Below are positions 53,641-62,680 of a DNA stretch of 64,000 bases, one piece after another. Under the pieces are notes generated by a model that did no database searches, was not told the DNA's origin, and saw only the letters and a list, made by a program, of their open reading frames with translations. Each line of letters starts with the position of its first letter. Position 1 is the first letter of the stretch. The translations under genes were made by a program, and so were the position numbers. The stretch is from NCBI RefSeq assembly GCF_000024185.1, contig NC_013790.1:248001-312000 (forward strand), in the 5' to 3' direction. The DNA is from Methanobrevibacter ruminantium M1. GTDB taxonomy: Archaea > Methanobacteriota > Methanobacteria > Methanobacteriales > Methanobacteriaceae.

Positions 53641-53659
53641 TAAGACTCTAGAAGTCTTA
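53641..53659. terminator. Palindromic stem between rps27e and aIF2-alpha
   Basis: TAAGACT-CTAGA-AGTCTTA: perfect 7-bp stem (8 with the flanking T/A). It is followed by ACTATTTTTATATTTC, so it may end the rps27e transcript. It also lies next to the TATTTTTATAT promoter element of aIF2-alpha and could be an operator. Confidence 0.5.
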
Positions 53660-53685
53660 ACTATTTTTATATTTCGGTGTTTTAA

Positions 53686-54468
53686 TTGGTAAGAAAAAGT
53701 CAAGAATGGCCAAATGAAGGAGAACTTATTGTAGGAACTGTATATAAAGTTCTTAACTATGGTGCATTCGCTAATTTAGAAGAATACGCAGGTAAAGAAG
53801 CTTTTATTCATATTTCTGAAGTTTCTTCTGGTTGGGTTAAAAATATCCGAGATCATGTAAGAGAAAATCAAAAGATTGTAGCTCGTGTTTTAAGGGTTAA
53901 TCCTAAAAAGGGTCATGTAGACGCTTCCTTAAAAAGAATCAGGGAAGACCAAAGGACCAAAAAGATTCAGCAATGGAAAATTGAACAGAAAGCTGAAAAA
54001 TTCTTGGAACTTGCTGCTAAATCTTTAGATAAGGACTTAGATACTGCTTATGATGAAGTAGGCTATGAGCTTATGGATATCTTTGGAGATATCTATGGCG
54101 CTTTTGAAAGTGCAGCTGAAGAAGGAGCTGAAACTCTTACTGAAGAGGGCATTAGCCAAGAGTGGGCTGATGCAATCACTGAAGTGGCTGTCAAGAACAT
54201 TCAACCTCCTGAAGTTCACATTACAGGATATGTTGACATTGAAAGCTATGCTCCACATGGAGTGGAAATCATTAGGGAAGCCCTTTTAGCAGCTGAAGAC
54301 GAAAATATTGAAGTTCAATGTGTTGGAGCTCCTCGTTACAGAATCACTGTAACTTCCACTGACTATAAGCTTGCAGAAGGTCAATTGAAAGAGGCCGCCA
54401 ATAAGGCTATTGACATTGTCATTGAAAACGGTGGAAAAGGAGAATTCTTACGTGAAATTGATAATTAA
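53686..54468 (+). CDS. Translation initiation factor aIF2 alpha subunit
   Basis: A 260-residue subunit of the aIF2 heterotrimer that brings initiator tRNA to the ribosome. S1 domain at residues 8-85 ([40 protein letters not shown]), helical middle, and a C-terminal alpha/beta domain ([20 protein letters not shown]). The start is a TTG at 53686 ([17 protein letters not shown]), since the family start is kept and the RBS CGGTG lies upstream. nop10 follows 11 bp after the stop. Confidence 0.95.
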   Translation: MVRKSQEWPNEGELIVGTVYKVLNYGAFANLEEYAGKEAFIHISEVSSGWVKNIRDHVRENQKIVARVLRVNPKKGHVDASLKRIREDQRTKKIQQWKIEQKAEKFLELAAKSLDKDLDTAYDEVGYELMDIFGDIYGAFESAAEEGAETLTEEGISQEWADAITEVAVKNIQPPEVHITGYVDIESYAPHGVEIIREALLAAEDENIEVQCVGAPRYRITVTSTDYKLAEGQLKEAANKAIDIVIENGGKGEFLREIDN

Positions 54469-54479
54469 TTGTGAATCAG

Positions 54480-54650
54480 ATGAAAATGAAAATGAAAAAG
54501 TGTCCTGTTTGCAATATTTACACACTAAAGCCTCAATGCCCTAATTGCGGCGGAGAGTTAAGGGTGATTTATCCTCCTAAATTCTCAGTTGAGGACAAGT
54601 ACGGTAAATATAGAAGACAATTAAAAAAAGAGATGCTTAATAAGGAATAA
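54480..54650 (+). CDS. nop10: Nop10, H/ACA ribonucleoprotein subunit
   Basis: A 56-residue protein: MKMKMKKCPVCNIYTLKPQC then PNCGGELRVIYPPKFSVEDK and YGKYRRQLKKEMLNKE. The zinc ribbon (CPVC, CPNC) plus the PPKFSxxDKYGKYR motif identify archaeal Nop10, which with Cbf5, Gar1 and L7Ae makes H/ACA RNA-guided pseudouridine. Start ambiguity: ATGs at 54480, 54486 and 54492 are all in frame; GTGAATC upstream favours the first. It follows aIF2-alpha by 11 bp, the usual archaeal order. Confidence 0.95.
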   Translation: MKMKMKKCPVCNIYTLKPQCPNCGGELRVIYPPKFSVEDKYGKYRRQLKKEMLNKE

Positions 54651-54670
54651 TAATAGGCTTGATGAAATGA

Positions 54671-54802
54671 TCTTTTCAATAGATTCATTGAATTGATATC
54701 TCTCAAGATTATTGGTCTTTTCAATAGTTTCATTGAATTGATATCTCTCAAGATTATTGGTCTTTTCAATAGTTTCATTGAATTGATTCTCTCAAGATTA
54801 TT
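54671..54802. repeat. Three-copy tandem repeat, 45-bp period
   Basis: TCTTTTCAATAGTTTCATTG followed by AATTGATATCTCTCAAGATT ATTGG occurs at 54671, 54716 and 54761; the third lacks a few bases. Each unit has TCAAT...ATTGA inverted words. It lies between nop10 and the PAC2 gene. The minus strand happens to be open here, but the predicted peptide is just the repeat translated. Confidence 0.9.
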
Positions 54803-54877
54803 ATCCTATTTTTATTTTTTTCTATTTTTATCTATTTTTATCTATTATGCTTAATTTTATCCTAATGGGGTGATTTT

Positions 54878-55666
54878 ATGAGAACAACCCAATTTAAAGT
54901 ATTAGAAGAAGTTAAATTAAACAATCCAATATTTATTGAAGCACTTCCTGGTGTCGGTCATGTAGGAAAATTAGCTATTGACCATGTAATTGATGAATTG
55001 GAAGCCACTAAATTTGTAGAGATTTATTCTCCATACTTCCCTCCTCAAGTTCTTGTTGGAGAAGGCGGAATTGTTGAAGATATGAAGAATGAATTATACT
55101 ACTTGAAATCTGCTGGCGGAGACGAAAGGGATTTCATTTTCCTTGTTGGAAACTGTCAAGGATTAAATCCTGAAGGTCAATACGAACTCTGTGGTTCCAT
55201 ACTTGATTTTGTAGAGTCTCTTGGAGCAAAAGAGTTTTACACATTAGGAGGCCTTGCTACCGGTCAGCCTTTAGAAGGTGTAGAAGACCGTGTTTTAGGT
55301 GCTGCTACTGATGAGGAACGTATTGAAATGCTCAAAGAAGCAGATATTGAAATCAGATCTGCTGATGGCGGTATTGTAGGTGCTTCTGGTTTATTCTTAG
55401 GATTAGGAAGACTTAGAGGTATGAAAGGCGCTTGCTTAATGGGCAAAACCCCTGGCTATTTCATTGATGCTGAAGCTGCTGAAGCCATTTTGGCAAAATT
55501 AGCTATCCTTGTAAAGCTTGAGGTCAGCACTGACGAGTTAGAGGAAAGAGCTAATGAGATTCGTGAAATGATCAATAAGGCTCAAGAGATGGAGCAGGAA
55601 ATGATCAATAGGGCTATGGGCCAACAGCAAGCACAAACTCAAGACGACCTTAGATATATCGGTTAA
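54878..55666 (+). CDS. PAC2-family proteasome-assembly-chaperone-like protein
   Basis: A 262-residue protein of the PAC2 fold, related to the eukaryal proteasome assembly chaperones and to archaeal PbaB-type proteins. Signatures: [20 protein letters not shown] near the N-terminus, [20 protein letters not shown], and [20 protein letters not shown]. The C-terminal 40 residues are a Glu/Gln-rich helix ([20 protein letters not shown]). RBS GGGGTGATTTT before the ATG. It follows the information-gene run (aIF2-alpha, nop10), as in related archaea. The molecular role is not certain. Confidence 0.9.
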   Translation: MRTTQFKVLEEVKLNNPIFIEALPGVGHVGKLAIDHVIDELEATKFVEIYSPYFPPQVLVGEGGIVEDMKNELYYLKSAGGDERDFIFLVGNCQGLNPEGQYELCGSILDFVESLGAKEFYTLGGLATGQPLEGVEDRVLGAATDEERIEMLKEADIEIRSADGGIVGASGLFLGLGRLRGMKGACLMGKTPGYFIDAEAAEAILAKLAILVKLEVSTDELEERANEIREMINKAQEMEQEMINRAMGQQQAQTQDDLRYIG

Positions 55667-55959
55667 ACTTTTAGAAAAAGTTTAATCAAAATATTTTTTT
55701 TATAAACTGCTTAAAACTTTTATTTTAAACAAATAGCTATTCAGCTATTTTCTTTTTTTATTTTTCTACTTTTTTTAATCTTTTTAAGATTCTTTATATT
55801 CAATAAGATTTTCATAATTTTCACAATTGTTCTATAACAATAAAACTACTTTTTAAATAATTTTTTATACTTTTAAAATCAAATATTATACAGTATTATA
55901 ATAATAAACAAAACAATTCAATTTAATAATAATTAATTTAAACAATTAGGAATGATATT

Positions 55960-57147
55960 ATGCTTCAAATTGCAGTAACAGGTAAACCAAATGTAGGAAA
56001 GTCTTCTTTTTTTAATTCAGCCACTGCATCTCAAGTAGAAATGGCTAACTATCCATTCACAACCATAGATGCAAATAAGGCTGTAGGTCATGTCATCAGT
56101 GAATGCCCATGTAAGGAATTAGGGGTCACATGCAATCCAAACAACTCCCAATGTATAGATGGAACAAGATTGATTCCAATAGAGCTTATAGATGTAGCAG
56201 GACTTGTTCCAGGGGCTCATGAAGGTAAAGGTTTAGGAAACAAGTTCTTGGATGACTTGATGCAAGCTAAGGTATTCATCCATGTAATAGATGCCTCAGG
56301 AGGTACCGATGCAGAGGGAAACCCAGTGGAACTAGGCTCCCACGACCCATTGGAAGACATTGAATTCCTTGAGCATGAGATAGTCATGTGGATGTATGGA
56401 ATCGTCAGCAAAAACTGGGTAAGGCTTATCCGTAAGGTTGAAGCAGAGCACTTAGACTTTTCTAAGGTCATATTTGAGCAACTGTCAGGTACAGGTATCC
56501 TAATTGAAGATGTAATAGAAGCTTTAAGAACTGTAAGTCCTGATTATGGAAAATGGGAAGATGAAGACCTTATAGAATTTGTAAGAAACCTTTTAAACAT
56601 TGCAAAGCCATCAATCGTCATTGCAAATAAGGCAGATCTTCCTGGAGCAAAGGAAAACATTGAAAGGATGAAGGAAAAGTATCCTCGTGTCATTGCAACA
56701 TCTGCTGAATCTGAGCTTGCATTGGTAAATGCAACAAGGGCCGGGCTCATCTCATACATCTCAGGAGACAACAGCTTTGAAATCCTAGAGAAGGACAAGC
56801 TAAACCCTAATCAAATCAAGGCATTGGAATACATTCAAACAAACATTCTTGACGTTTATGGAAGCACTGGAATTCAAGAGGCATTAAACACTGCTGTATT
56901 TGAGCTTTTAAATATGATAGTGGTTTATCCGGTTGGGGATGAGCATAAGTTCACTGACCAAAAGGGAAATGTGTTGCCTGATGCTTTCCTAGTTCCTAAA
57001 GGTTCCACACCACGTGAATTTGCATATATCATTCACACAGACATTGGTGATAAGTTTATGCATGCAGTGGACGCTAGGAAGAATATGAGAATTGCAAGCG
57101 ATTATGAAATCCAAGATAGAGACATTATTAAGATTGTAACTAGATAA
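55960..57147 (+). CDS. ychF: Obg-like ATPase YchF (archaeal type)
   Basis: A 395-residue P-loop protein. G1 is [13 protein letters not shown]3 is [21 protein letters not shown]4 is the NKAD type (VIANKADLP). The C-terminal TGS domain covers about residues 310-395 ([40 protein letters not shown]). Archaeal YchF differs from bacterial by an insertion with cysteines, here [20 protein letters not shown]. Role: translation-associated and redox-linked ATPase. RBS GGAATGATATT. Confidence 0.93.
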   Translation: MLQIAVTGKPNVGKSSFFNSATASQVEMANYPFTTIDANKAVGHVISECPCKELGVTCNPNNSQCIDGTRLIPIELIDVAGLVPGAHEGKGLGNKFLDDLMQAKVFIHVIDASGGTDAEGNPVELGSHDPLEDIEFLEHEIVMWMYGIVSKNWVRLIRKVEAEHLDFSKVIFEQLSGTGILIEDVIEALRTVSPDYGKWEDEDLIEFVRNLLNIAKPSIVIANKADLPGAKENIERMKEKYPRVIATSAESELALVNATRAGLISYISGDNSFEILEKDKLNPNQIKALEYIQTNILDVYGSTGIQEALNTAVFELLNMIVVYPVGDEHKFTDQKGNVLPDAFLVPKGSTPREFAYIIHTDIGDKFMHAVDARKNMRIASDYEIQDRDIIKIVTR

Positions 57148-57220
57148 TTTGATAATTAAAATACTTTAGAATTTATTTAGAGGATATTAGGATACAATTT
57201 ATTTAAGGAAGGTTATTATT

Positions 57221-58339
57221 ATGATGCATCCACGTCCAAGTCCAATTGCCGCTTCTTTATACACTTTAAGAGATTTAAATGCAGATGTAATTATTATGCA
57301 CGGTCCTCATGGCTGCTGCTTTAGAACAGGAAGGCTCCTTGAAAGCGATGGGGTAAGAGTTGTCACAACTGCTATGGCTGAGAATGATTTCATATTAGGA
57401 GCTGCAGACAAGCTAGAGGAAACATTGCAGGAGGCTTATGACACATTCAATCCTAAATTGATAGGAATTGTAGGAACATGTGCAAGCATGATCATCGGCG
57501 AAGACCTGAAGGAGCCGATTGAAAACTTAAATCTTGATGCTGTTGTCATACCTGTAGAGTCTCACGGAGGCTTTGGAGAGGGAGACAATACAGAAGGTGC
57601 TATTGCAGTGCTTAACGCTGCTGTAGAATGTGGTGTCATTCCTCAAGAGGAAGCAGACAGGCAAAATGAGATGCTTCGTTTAGCAACTGTGGTTGAAAAA
57701 ACAAGAGGCATGGCTCAGGGAAAGTATATAAAGCCTAATTTTGGAGACAATAAGGAAAAAGTTGCAAAGATTGTTGTAAAAGCAGTAAAAGAAGGAAAAA
57801 ATGTTGCATTTGTATTAAATGCGAAAAAAGAAACTTCATATCTTTTTGCAGACATTTTAAATTGCGATTTCTCTAAACTTTTCCAAGATACTGATTCAAA
57901 TATAAAGTCCAATAAAGATATAGAAAACCTTCATTTCATTGCAAATCTGGATGAGAACATCGGCCTTCCAAGAATAAGGCAGCATGCAGTAAATATTACA
58001 AAAGAACTGAATGAAACAGGAATAGATATTGAATGCATCACAGGTGGCCTTGATGAGTATCCAATCACTCCAAGAAAGGCAGAAGAGTATCTTAACGAGC
58101 TAAATCCTGATCTTGTTATCGTTGCAGGAGTTCCACATGCATTGTATGTAGAGGAGCTTGACTGTGAAACCATTGCAGTTACAGATGGTCCTAGACTTGT
58201 TCAGCCACTTAATGAATTAGGCTATTCTCATGTAATAGCAGAACTTGATGCCCATTCTAAGACATTAGGTGTAGATGAGATAGTTGATTCAGACTTTGGT
58301 ATGATGATACGTTCAGCTATTGAATGGGAGCTTGAATAA
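57221..58339 (+). CDS. cfbD: Ni-sirohydrochlorin a,c-diamide cyclase catalytic subunit CfbD
   Basis: A 372-residue NifD/BchN-like protein. With CfbC it carries out the 6-electron reduction and gamma-lactam closure in coenzyme F430 synthesis, essential for methyl-CoM reductase and thus methanogenesis. Features: [20 protein letters not shown] at the start, [16 protein letters not shown] (cluster cysteine) and [20 protein letters not shown] (second cluster cysteine), plus HSH-like [11 protein letters not shown]. No cfbC gene is adjacent. It stands between ychF and hisH in the same direction. RBS GGAAGG. Confidence 0.95.
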   Translation: MMHPRPSPIAASLYTLRDLNADVIIMHGPHGCCFRTGRLLESDGVRVVTTAMAENDFILGAADKLEETLQEAYDTFNPKLIGIVGTCASMIIGEDLKEPIENLNLDAVVIPVESHGGFGEGDNTEGAIAVLNAAVECGVIPQEEADRQNEMLRLATVVEKTRGMAQGKYIKPNFGDNKEKVAKIVVKAVKEGKNVAFVLNAKKETSYLFADILNCDFSKLFQDTDSNIKSNKDIENLHFIANLDENIGLPRIRQHAVNITKELNETGIDIECITGGLDEYPITPRKAEEYLNELNPDLVIVAGVPHALYVEELDCETIAVTDGPRLVQPLNELGYSHVIAELDAHSKTLGVDEIVDSDFGMMIRSAIEWELE

Positions 58340-58460
58340 AATGGATAGTTATATGTAAATCTATCATTTTAATCAATCGTTATTTTAATTAAAATATAAT
58401 TAATTTTTTTTATAAAAGTTATATATGGTAAACCAAATAAAAAAGTTTTAGGTAATTTTC

Positions 58461-59054
58461 ATGATTACAATTATTGATTATAAAAGCGGAAATCTTAGAA
58501 GCATTTCCAATAGTTTTAAAAAGATAGGTTCAAAAGCAGTCATAACAAGCAATCCCGAGGACATTGCAAATGCTAATCATTTAGTTCTTCCAGGGGTAGG
58601 TGCCTTTGGAACAGCTATGGAAAACATTGAGCCATACAAGGATTTGATTTATGAGCATATCGATGATGGAAAGCCATTTTTAGGAATCTGTTTAGGGCTT
58701 CAAGTGCTCTTGTCCTCAAGCGATGAGACTCCTGGAGTCAAAGGCCTTGATATATTTAAGGGGCATGTTGAAAAGATTCCCGAAGGCAGGAAGATTCCTC
58801 ATATGGGTTGGAATCAGTTAAAACAAGTCAAGCCATGTCCTATACTTGATGGTGTGGATGGCAAGGACTTTTACTTTGTACATTCCTATTATGCAGTTCT
58901 TGATGATGAAAGCAATTTGTCTGGAATCTGTGATTATGGTGTTGACTTGACTGCATCAGTTTCAAGGGATAATGTATTTGCTACCCAGTTCCACCCTGAA
59001 AAAAGTGGAGTTCCAGGCTTAAAAATCCTTAAAAACTTTGTAAATTTAGAATAA
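58461..59054 (+). CDS. hisH: Imidazole glycerol phosphate synthase glutaminase subunit HisH
   Basis: A 197-residue class I glutamine amidotransferase giving ammonia to HisF. Catalytic triad: Cys77 in GICLGLQ, His178 and Glu180 in FHPEKSG. Start MITIIDYKSGNLRSISNSFK and GIPHMGWNQL-like IPHMGWNQLK confirm HisH. The HisF gene is 49 kb upstream in the window, so the two subunits must be balanced without shared transcription. Confidence 0.97.
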   Translation: MITIIDYKSGNLRSISNSFKKIGSKAVITSNPEDIANANHLVLPGVGAFGTAMENIEPYKDLIYEHIDDGKPFLGICLGLQVLLSSSDETPGVKGLDIFKGHVEKIPEGRKIPHMGWNQLKQVKPCPILDGVDGKDFYFVHSYYAVLDDESNLSGICDYGVDLTASVSRDNVFATQFHPEKSGVPGLKILKNFVNLE

Positions 59055-59119
59055 TTTTATTCTACTTTTTTTAAATCCTTTTTTTCTTTATTTTTTCAAT
59101 CTCGAATCAATTTTCTAAT

Positions 59120-59140
59120 GTTCAATCTTTTTGATTGAAC
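59120..59140 (+). terminator. Hairpin terminator after hisH
   Basis: GTTCAATC-TTTTT-GATTGAAC: perfect 8-bp stem, 5-base T loop, followed by TTAGATTATTTTTT. It lies 66 bp after the hisH stop and before the promoter of the exported thioredoxin gene. Confidence 0.7.
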
Positions 59141-59246
59141 TTAGATTATTTTTTAATTTTTATTATTTTATCTGATTTTAATTTCTCATAATTATTTAGT
59201 AAATTTTATAAATAACTGTGCACATACTAGTTTTGGGGGAGATAAT

Positions 59247-59867
59247 ATGGGAAAATTTAAATTTATATTTATTCTAGTTTTAGCTCTATTTTTAATATGT
59301 GGAATTGCTGCAGTTGTAGATGCGCCTGATTCCTTTGATGGCTCTTTAAATCTTATACCTGTTTCTGATTCTAGTGTAAGTCAGTCTGATTCATCAGTAA
59401 ATCAGTCTGATTGTGAAAATGGGACTTGTTCAGTTGACTTAAACAAATCTGAGGATAATTCTTCTAAAGAAACTTCAGATGATGAAATTGATTATGATTC
59501 AAAGTATTATGACGATTCTTTGATTGATGGATTGTATTTCTGCAATGACCTAGAGCATGCATTTAAGGATGCTAAACAACATCATAAGAATGTGATGATC
59601 ATTTTTGACGGAGCAGCCTGCATTTACTGCGAATATCTTAAGGATGAAGGATTGACAGATTCAGATATTCAAAAGGAAATAAATGAGAATGATATCCTAC
59701 TTATGACTTATACCAGCGATAGCCCAGAGCTTTCTCAAAAATTGGAGATTTATGGAACTCCAACAACTGTAATATTTGATGAAAATGGAACTGAGTTAGG
59801 AAGAATCGAGGGCTATGAGTCTCCAGAGCAATTCTTAAGTGAACTGAAAGAGTATAATGGCAAATAA
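59247..59867 (+). CDS. Exported thioredoxin-like protein (CxxC)
   Basis: A 206-residue protein. Residues 1-23 are a signal peptide or N-terminal anchor. A Ser/Asp/Asn-rich spacer (residues 30-95) contains two further cysteines (SDCENGTCSVD). Residues 96-206 are a thioredoxin fold with active site Cys125-Ile-Tyr-Cys128 (FDGAACIYCEYLKDEGL) and cis-Pro loop GTPTTVIFD. A strong RBS (GGGGGAG) precedes the ATG. The next gene, 53 bp downstream, encodes a CcdA-like membrane protein, which would feed it electrons from the cytosol. Confidence 0.9.
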   Translation: MGKFKFIFILVLALFLICGIAAVVDAPDSFDGSLNLIPVSDSSVSQSDSSVNQSDCENGTCSVDLNKSEDNSSKETSDDEIDYDSKYYDDSLIDGLYFCNDLEHAFKDAKQHHKNVMIIFDGAACIYCEYLKDEGLTDSDIQKEINENDILLMTYTSDSPELSQKLEIYGTPTTVIFDENGTELGRIEGYESPEQFLSELKEYNGK

Positions 59868-59920
59868 TCAGATTTAGTGGACTTTAAAAAATAAATTTAT
59901 TTATAGTAGGGAGAGTTAAA

Positions 59921-60538
59921 ATGGAGATAATGCCTATTATTTCATTTTTTATAGGGGTAATTTCAATATTATCTCCTTGCATTCTGCCTACCTTGCCAAT
60001 AATTGCAGGATTTAGCCTAAAAGCCGAATCAAAAGCAGAAATAGTGGCCTTCATATTAGGGCTATTTAGCATATTCACAATCATTATATTCCTGACAGGA
60101 TTCTTTACAACTATTCTTTTTAGGTATATTGTTTATGTAAGGGTCATTGCCGCATTTCTTTTGCTCATTATGGGAATATTGATGTTTTTTGACTATAATC
60201 TATCTTTTGGATCGGTTAAGTCTCGTAGTGGTGAGGGAATAGTCAATTCATTTATTTTAGGATTTCTTACATCAGTGGCTTGGGCAGATTGCTATAGCGG
60301 ATATCTCATTTCTCTTATAACTATGCTTGTATCAAGCAGTCCTTTATATGCAGTTTTTAATATTTTCATTTATGTTTTTGGCTTTGCATTGACCTTGCTT
60401 GTATTGTGCTTGGCCATTTCAAAAATAGATCTAGAGAAGCTGATTTATAAGTCAGGCTATATTCCTAAGATATTTGCTGTTTTAATTATTATTGGGGCTT
60501 TTTATATGTTTTACACTTCAATTCAAGTGTTTTTATAA
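59921..60538 (+). CDS. CcdA/DsbD-like membrane thiol-electron carrier
   Basis: A 205-residue protein with six membrane helices. The CcdA signature SPCILPTLPIIAG gives Cys20, and the second half has Cys124 (SVAWADCYSGYLISLI), the two membrane cysteines that relay electrons across the membrane. It lies in an apparent operon with the exported thioredoxin-like gene. Together they could reduce or isomerise disulfides of exported proteins such as the papain-type adhesin. RBS GGGAGAG before ATG. Confidence 0.9.
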   Translation: MEIMPIISFFIGVISILSPCILPTLPIIAGFSLKAESKAEIVAFILGLFSIFTIIIFLTGFFTTILFRYIVYVRVIAAFLLLIMGILMFFDYNLSFGSVKSRSGEGIVNSFILGFLTSVAWADCYSGYLISLITMLVSSSPLYAVFNIFIYVFGFALTLLVLCLAISKIDLEKLIYKSGYIPKIFAVLIIIGAFYMFYTSIQVFL

Positions 60539-60757
60539 TTAATTAACTATTTTTTATTTTTTTAATTCTTTTTCTCTTTCTTTTTTAATCTTTTTATATT
60601 TCATTTCAATATCTATTTTTAAATGTTTTGTTCCACAATCTAAAGTCAAATAATATATACTGAATAAAACAAATATATTTACATAAAGATTATAAAATTA
60701 TTAAATTCTCATTCTTTAATAATTTAAAATAATTCTAATTTTTAAGTGGAGATTCAA

Positions 60758-61450
60758 ATGATTTACTCAAAAGAAATTGAAAATATGTGTCCTGTTCATA
60801 AGGGAGCAGACCACGGTCCTGCACCAATTCCTGAAGAGGGAAGATGGGTAAAATCCAAGGAGATCTCAGACATTTCCGGACTAACCCATGGTATAGGATG
60901 GTGTGCGCCTCAACAAGGATGCTGCAAATTGACTTTAAACGTTAAGGATGGAATAATCGAAGAGGCATTGGTAGAAACTCTTGGATGCTCTGGAATGACC
61001 CATTCTGCAGCTATGGCTGGAGAGATCCTTGTTGGAAAGACAATCCTTGAGGCTTTGAATACAGATCTTGTATGCGATGCAATAAACACTGCAATGAGGG
61101 AGCTCTTCCTCCAGATTGTATACGGAAGAACCCAATCTGCATTTTCCGAAGGAGGCCTTCCGATTGGAGCTGGACTTGAAGACTTAGGAAAAGGTCACAG
61201 GTCCCAGGTTGGAACAATCTATTCAACCAAAGTGAAAGGCCCAAGATATTTAGAGCTTACAGAAGGTTATATCACTGAAATAGGTCTTGATGAAGATGAT
61301 GAAATCATTGGATACAAATACATTAATATGGGGGTCATGCTTGACCTTATAAAGGATGGAACAGATCCAATGGAAGCGATTGAAAAGGCAAGCGGGCAAT
61401 ACGGCAGATTTGAAGATGCCGTTAAGAAAATTGACCCAAGGAAGGAATAA
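60758..61450 (+). CDS. IscU/NifU-like iron-sulfur scaffold protein, paired with GGGtGRT gene
   Basis: A 230-residue protein. Residues about 55-110 resemble the core of IscU/NifU: CAPQQGCCKLTLNVKDGIIE followed by EALVETLGCSGMTHSAAMAG EILVGKTILEAL, where the two cysteine regions line up with Cys ligands of IscU. The N-terminus (SKEIENMCPVHKGADHGPAP) and the C-terminal 110 residues (GGLPIGAGLEDLGKGHRSQV; LELTEGYITEIGLDEDDEII) are not part of IscU. ATG 60758 has GTGGAG upstream; a GTG at 60746 belongs to that site. It forms an operon with the GGGtGRT gene (24 bp gap). No other Fe-S assembly gene is near. Confidence 0.88.
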   Translation: MIYSKEIENMCPVHKGADHGPAPIPEEGRWVKSKEISDISGLTHGIGWCAPQQGCCKLTLNVKDGIIEEALVETLGCSGMTHSAAMAGEILVGKTILEALNTDLVCDAINTAMRELFLQIVYGRTQSAFSEGGLPIGAGLEDLGKGHRSQVGTIYSTKVKGPRYLELTEGYITEIGLDEDDEIIGYKYINMGVMLDLIKDGTDPMEAIEKASGQYGRFEDAVKKIDPRKE

Positions 61451-61474
61451 AAAATCTATTAGGAAAGGGATAAA

Positions 61475-62473
61475 ATGAGTTTATTTGAAAGTTATGAAAG
61501 AAGAATAGATCAAATTGTTCCAGTGCTTGAAAAATACGGCATTAAAGACCTTGAGGAAGCAAAAGCAATCTGCAATGAAAAAGGATTCAATCCATATGAC
61601 ATTGTAAAAAGCGTACAGCCAATTTGTTTTGAAAACGCTTGTTGGGCATACACTCTTGGAGCAGCTATCGCAATCAAGAAAGACTGTAAAAAGGCTAGTG
61701 ATGCTGCAACTGCAATAGGAGAAGCTTTACAGGCATTCTGCATTCCAGGAAGCGTTGCAGATGACAGAAAAGTAGGTCTCGGCCATGGAAACCTTGCTTC
61801 AATGTTACTTAGTGATGAAACCGAGTGTTTTGCATTCCTTGCAGGTCACGAAAGCTTTGCAGCAGCAGAAGGTGCAATTGGAATTGCAAATTCAGCTAAT
61901 AAGGTTAGAAAGGAGCCACTTAGAGTCATCTTAAATGGTTTAGGAAAAGATGCTGCACTTATCATCTCAAGAATCAATGGATTCACCTATGTTCAAACAG
62001 AGTTTGACTACTTTACAGGAGAGGTTAAGGTAGTTAGGGAAAAGGCCTACAGCGATGGCGAAAGAGCAAAGGTAAGATGCTACGGCGCTGATGATGTAAG
62101 GGAAGGTGTAGCTATCATGCACCTTGAAGGTGTAGATGTGTCAATTACCGGTAACTCAACAAACCCTACAAGATTCCAGCATCCGGTAGCGGGAACCTAT
62201 AAGAAGGAATGTGTCCTTCAAGGCAAGAAATACTTCTCTGTTGCTTCAGGCGGAGGAACTGGAAGAACCTTGCACCCTGACAATATGGCAGCAGGCCCTG
62301 CTTCCTATGGTATGACTGACACTTTAGGAAGAATGCATTCTGATGCTCAATTTGCTGGGTCCAGCTCTGTACCTGCCCACGTGGAAATGATGGGGCTTAT
62401 TGGTATGGGGAATAATCCTATGGTAGGTGCTACAGTGGCTGTAGCAGTTGCCGTTGAAGAAGCTTTAAAATAG
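61475..62473 (+). CDS. GGGtGRT protein (uncharacterised family)
   Basis: A 332-residue protein whose name-giving motif is SGGGTGRTLHPDNMAAGPAS (about residues 261-280). Other conserved parts: PICFENACWAYTLGAAIAIK (two cysteines nearby), GSVADDRKVGLGHGNLASML, and the C-terminal HVEMMGLIGMGNNPMVGATV. No fold or reaction is known to me. It always or nearly always sits with the IscU/NifU-like partner, here 24 bp upstream, so a joint role in Fe-S or thiol chemistry is likely. RBS AAAGGG. Confidence 0.85.
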   Translation: MSLFESYERRIDQIVPVLEKYGIKDLEEAKAICNEKGFNPYDIVKSVQPICFENACWAYTLGAAIAIKKDCKKASDAATAIGEALQAFCIPGSVADDRKVGLGHGNLASMLLSDETECFAFLAGHESFAAAEGAIGIANSANKVRKEPLRVILNGLGKDAALIISRINGFTYVQTEFDYFTGEVKVVREKAYSDGERAKVRCYGADDVREGVAIMHLEGVDVSITGNSTNPTRFQHPVAGTYKKECVLQGKKYFSVASGGGTGRTLHPDNMAAGPASYGMTDTLGRMHSDAQFAGSSSVPAHVEMMGLIGMGNNPMVGATVAVAVAVEEALK

Positions 62474-62680
62474 TTTAAATCATATTTAAACTATTATTTT
62501 TTCTTTTTTATATTTTAATTAGTTATTTCTCTTTTTTCTATTAATTCTTTTTAATTTCCTATAAAGTCTATATATTATTTTTTTATATTAAACAGCTTAA
62601 ATATAGGCTTATATAACTTATTTTTCATATTAAACCACTCAAATATAAACTATATTAAATATTAAATCCAATATAAGATT

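Noticed and set aside
54569-54778. Minus-strand open frame with repeats MKLLKRPIILRDINS
   Set aside because: It is the translation of a 45-bp intergenic tandem repeat (multiple of three) and overlaps nop10 antisense; no RBS.
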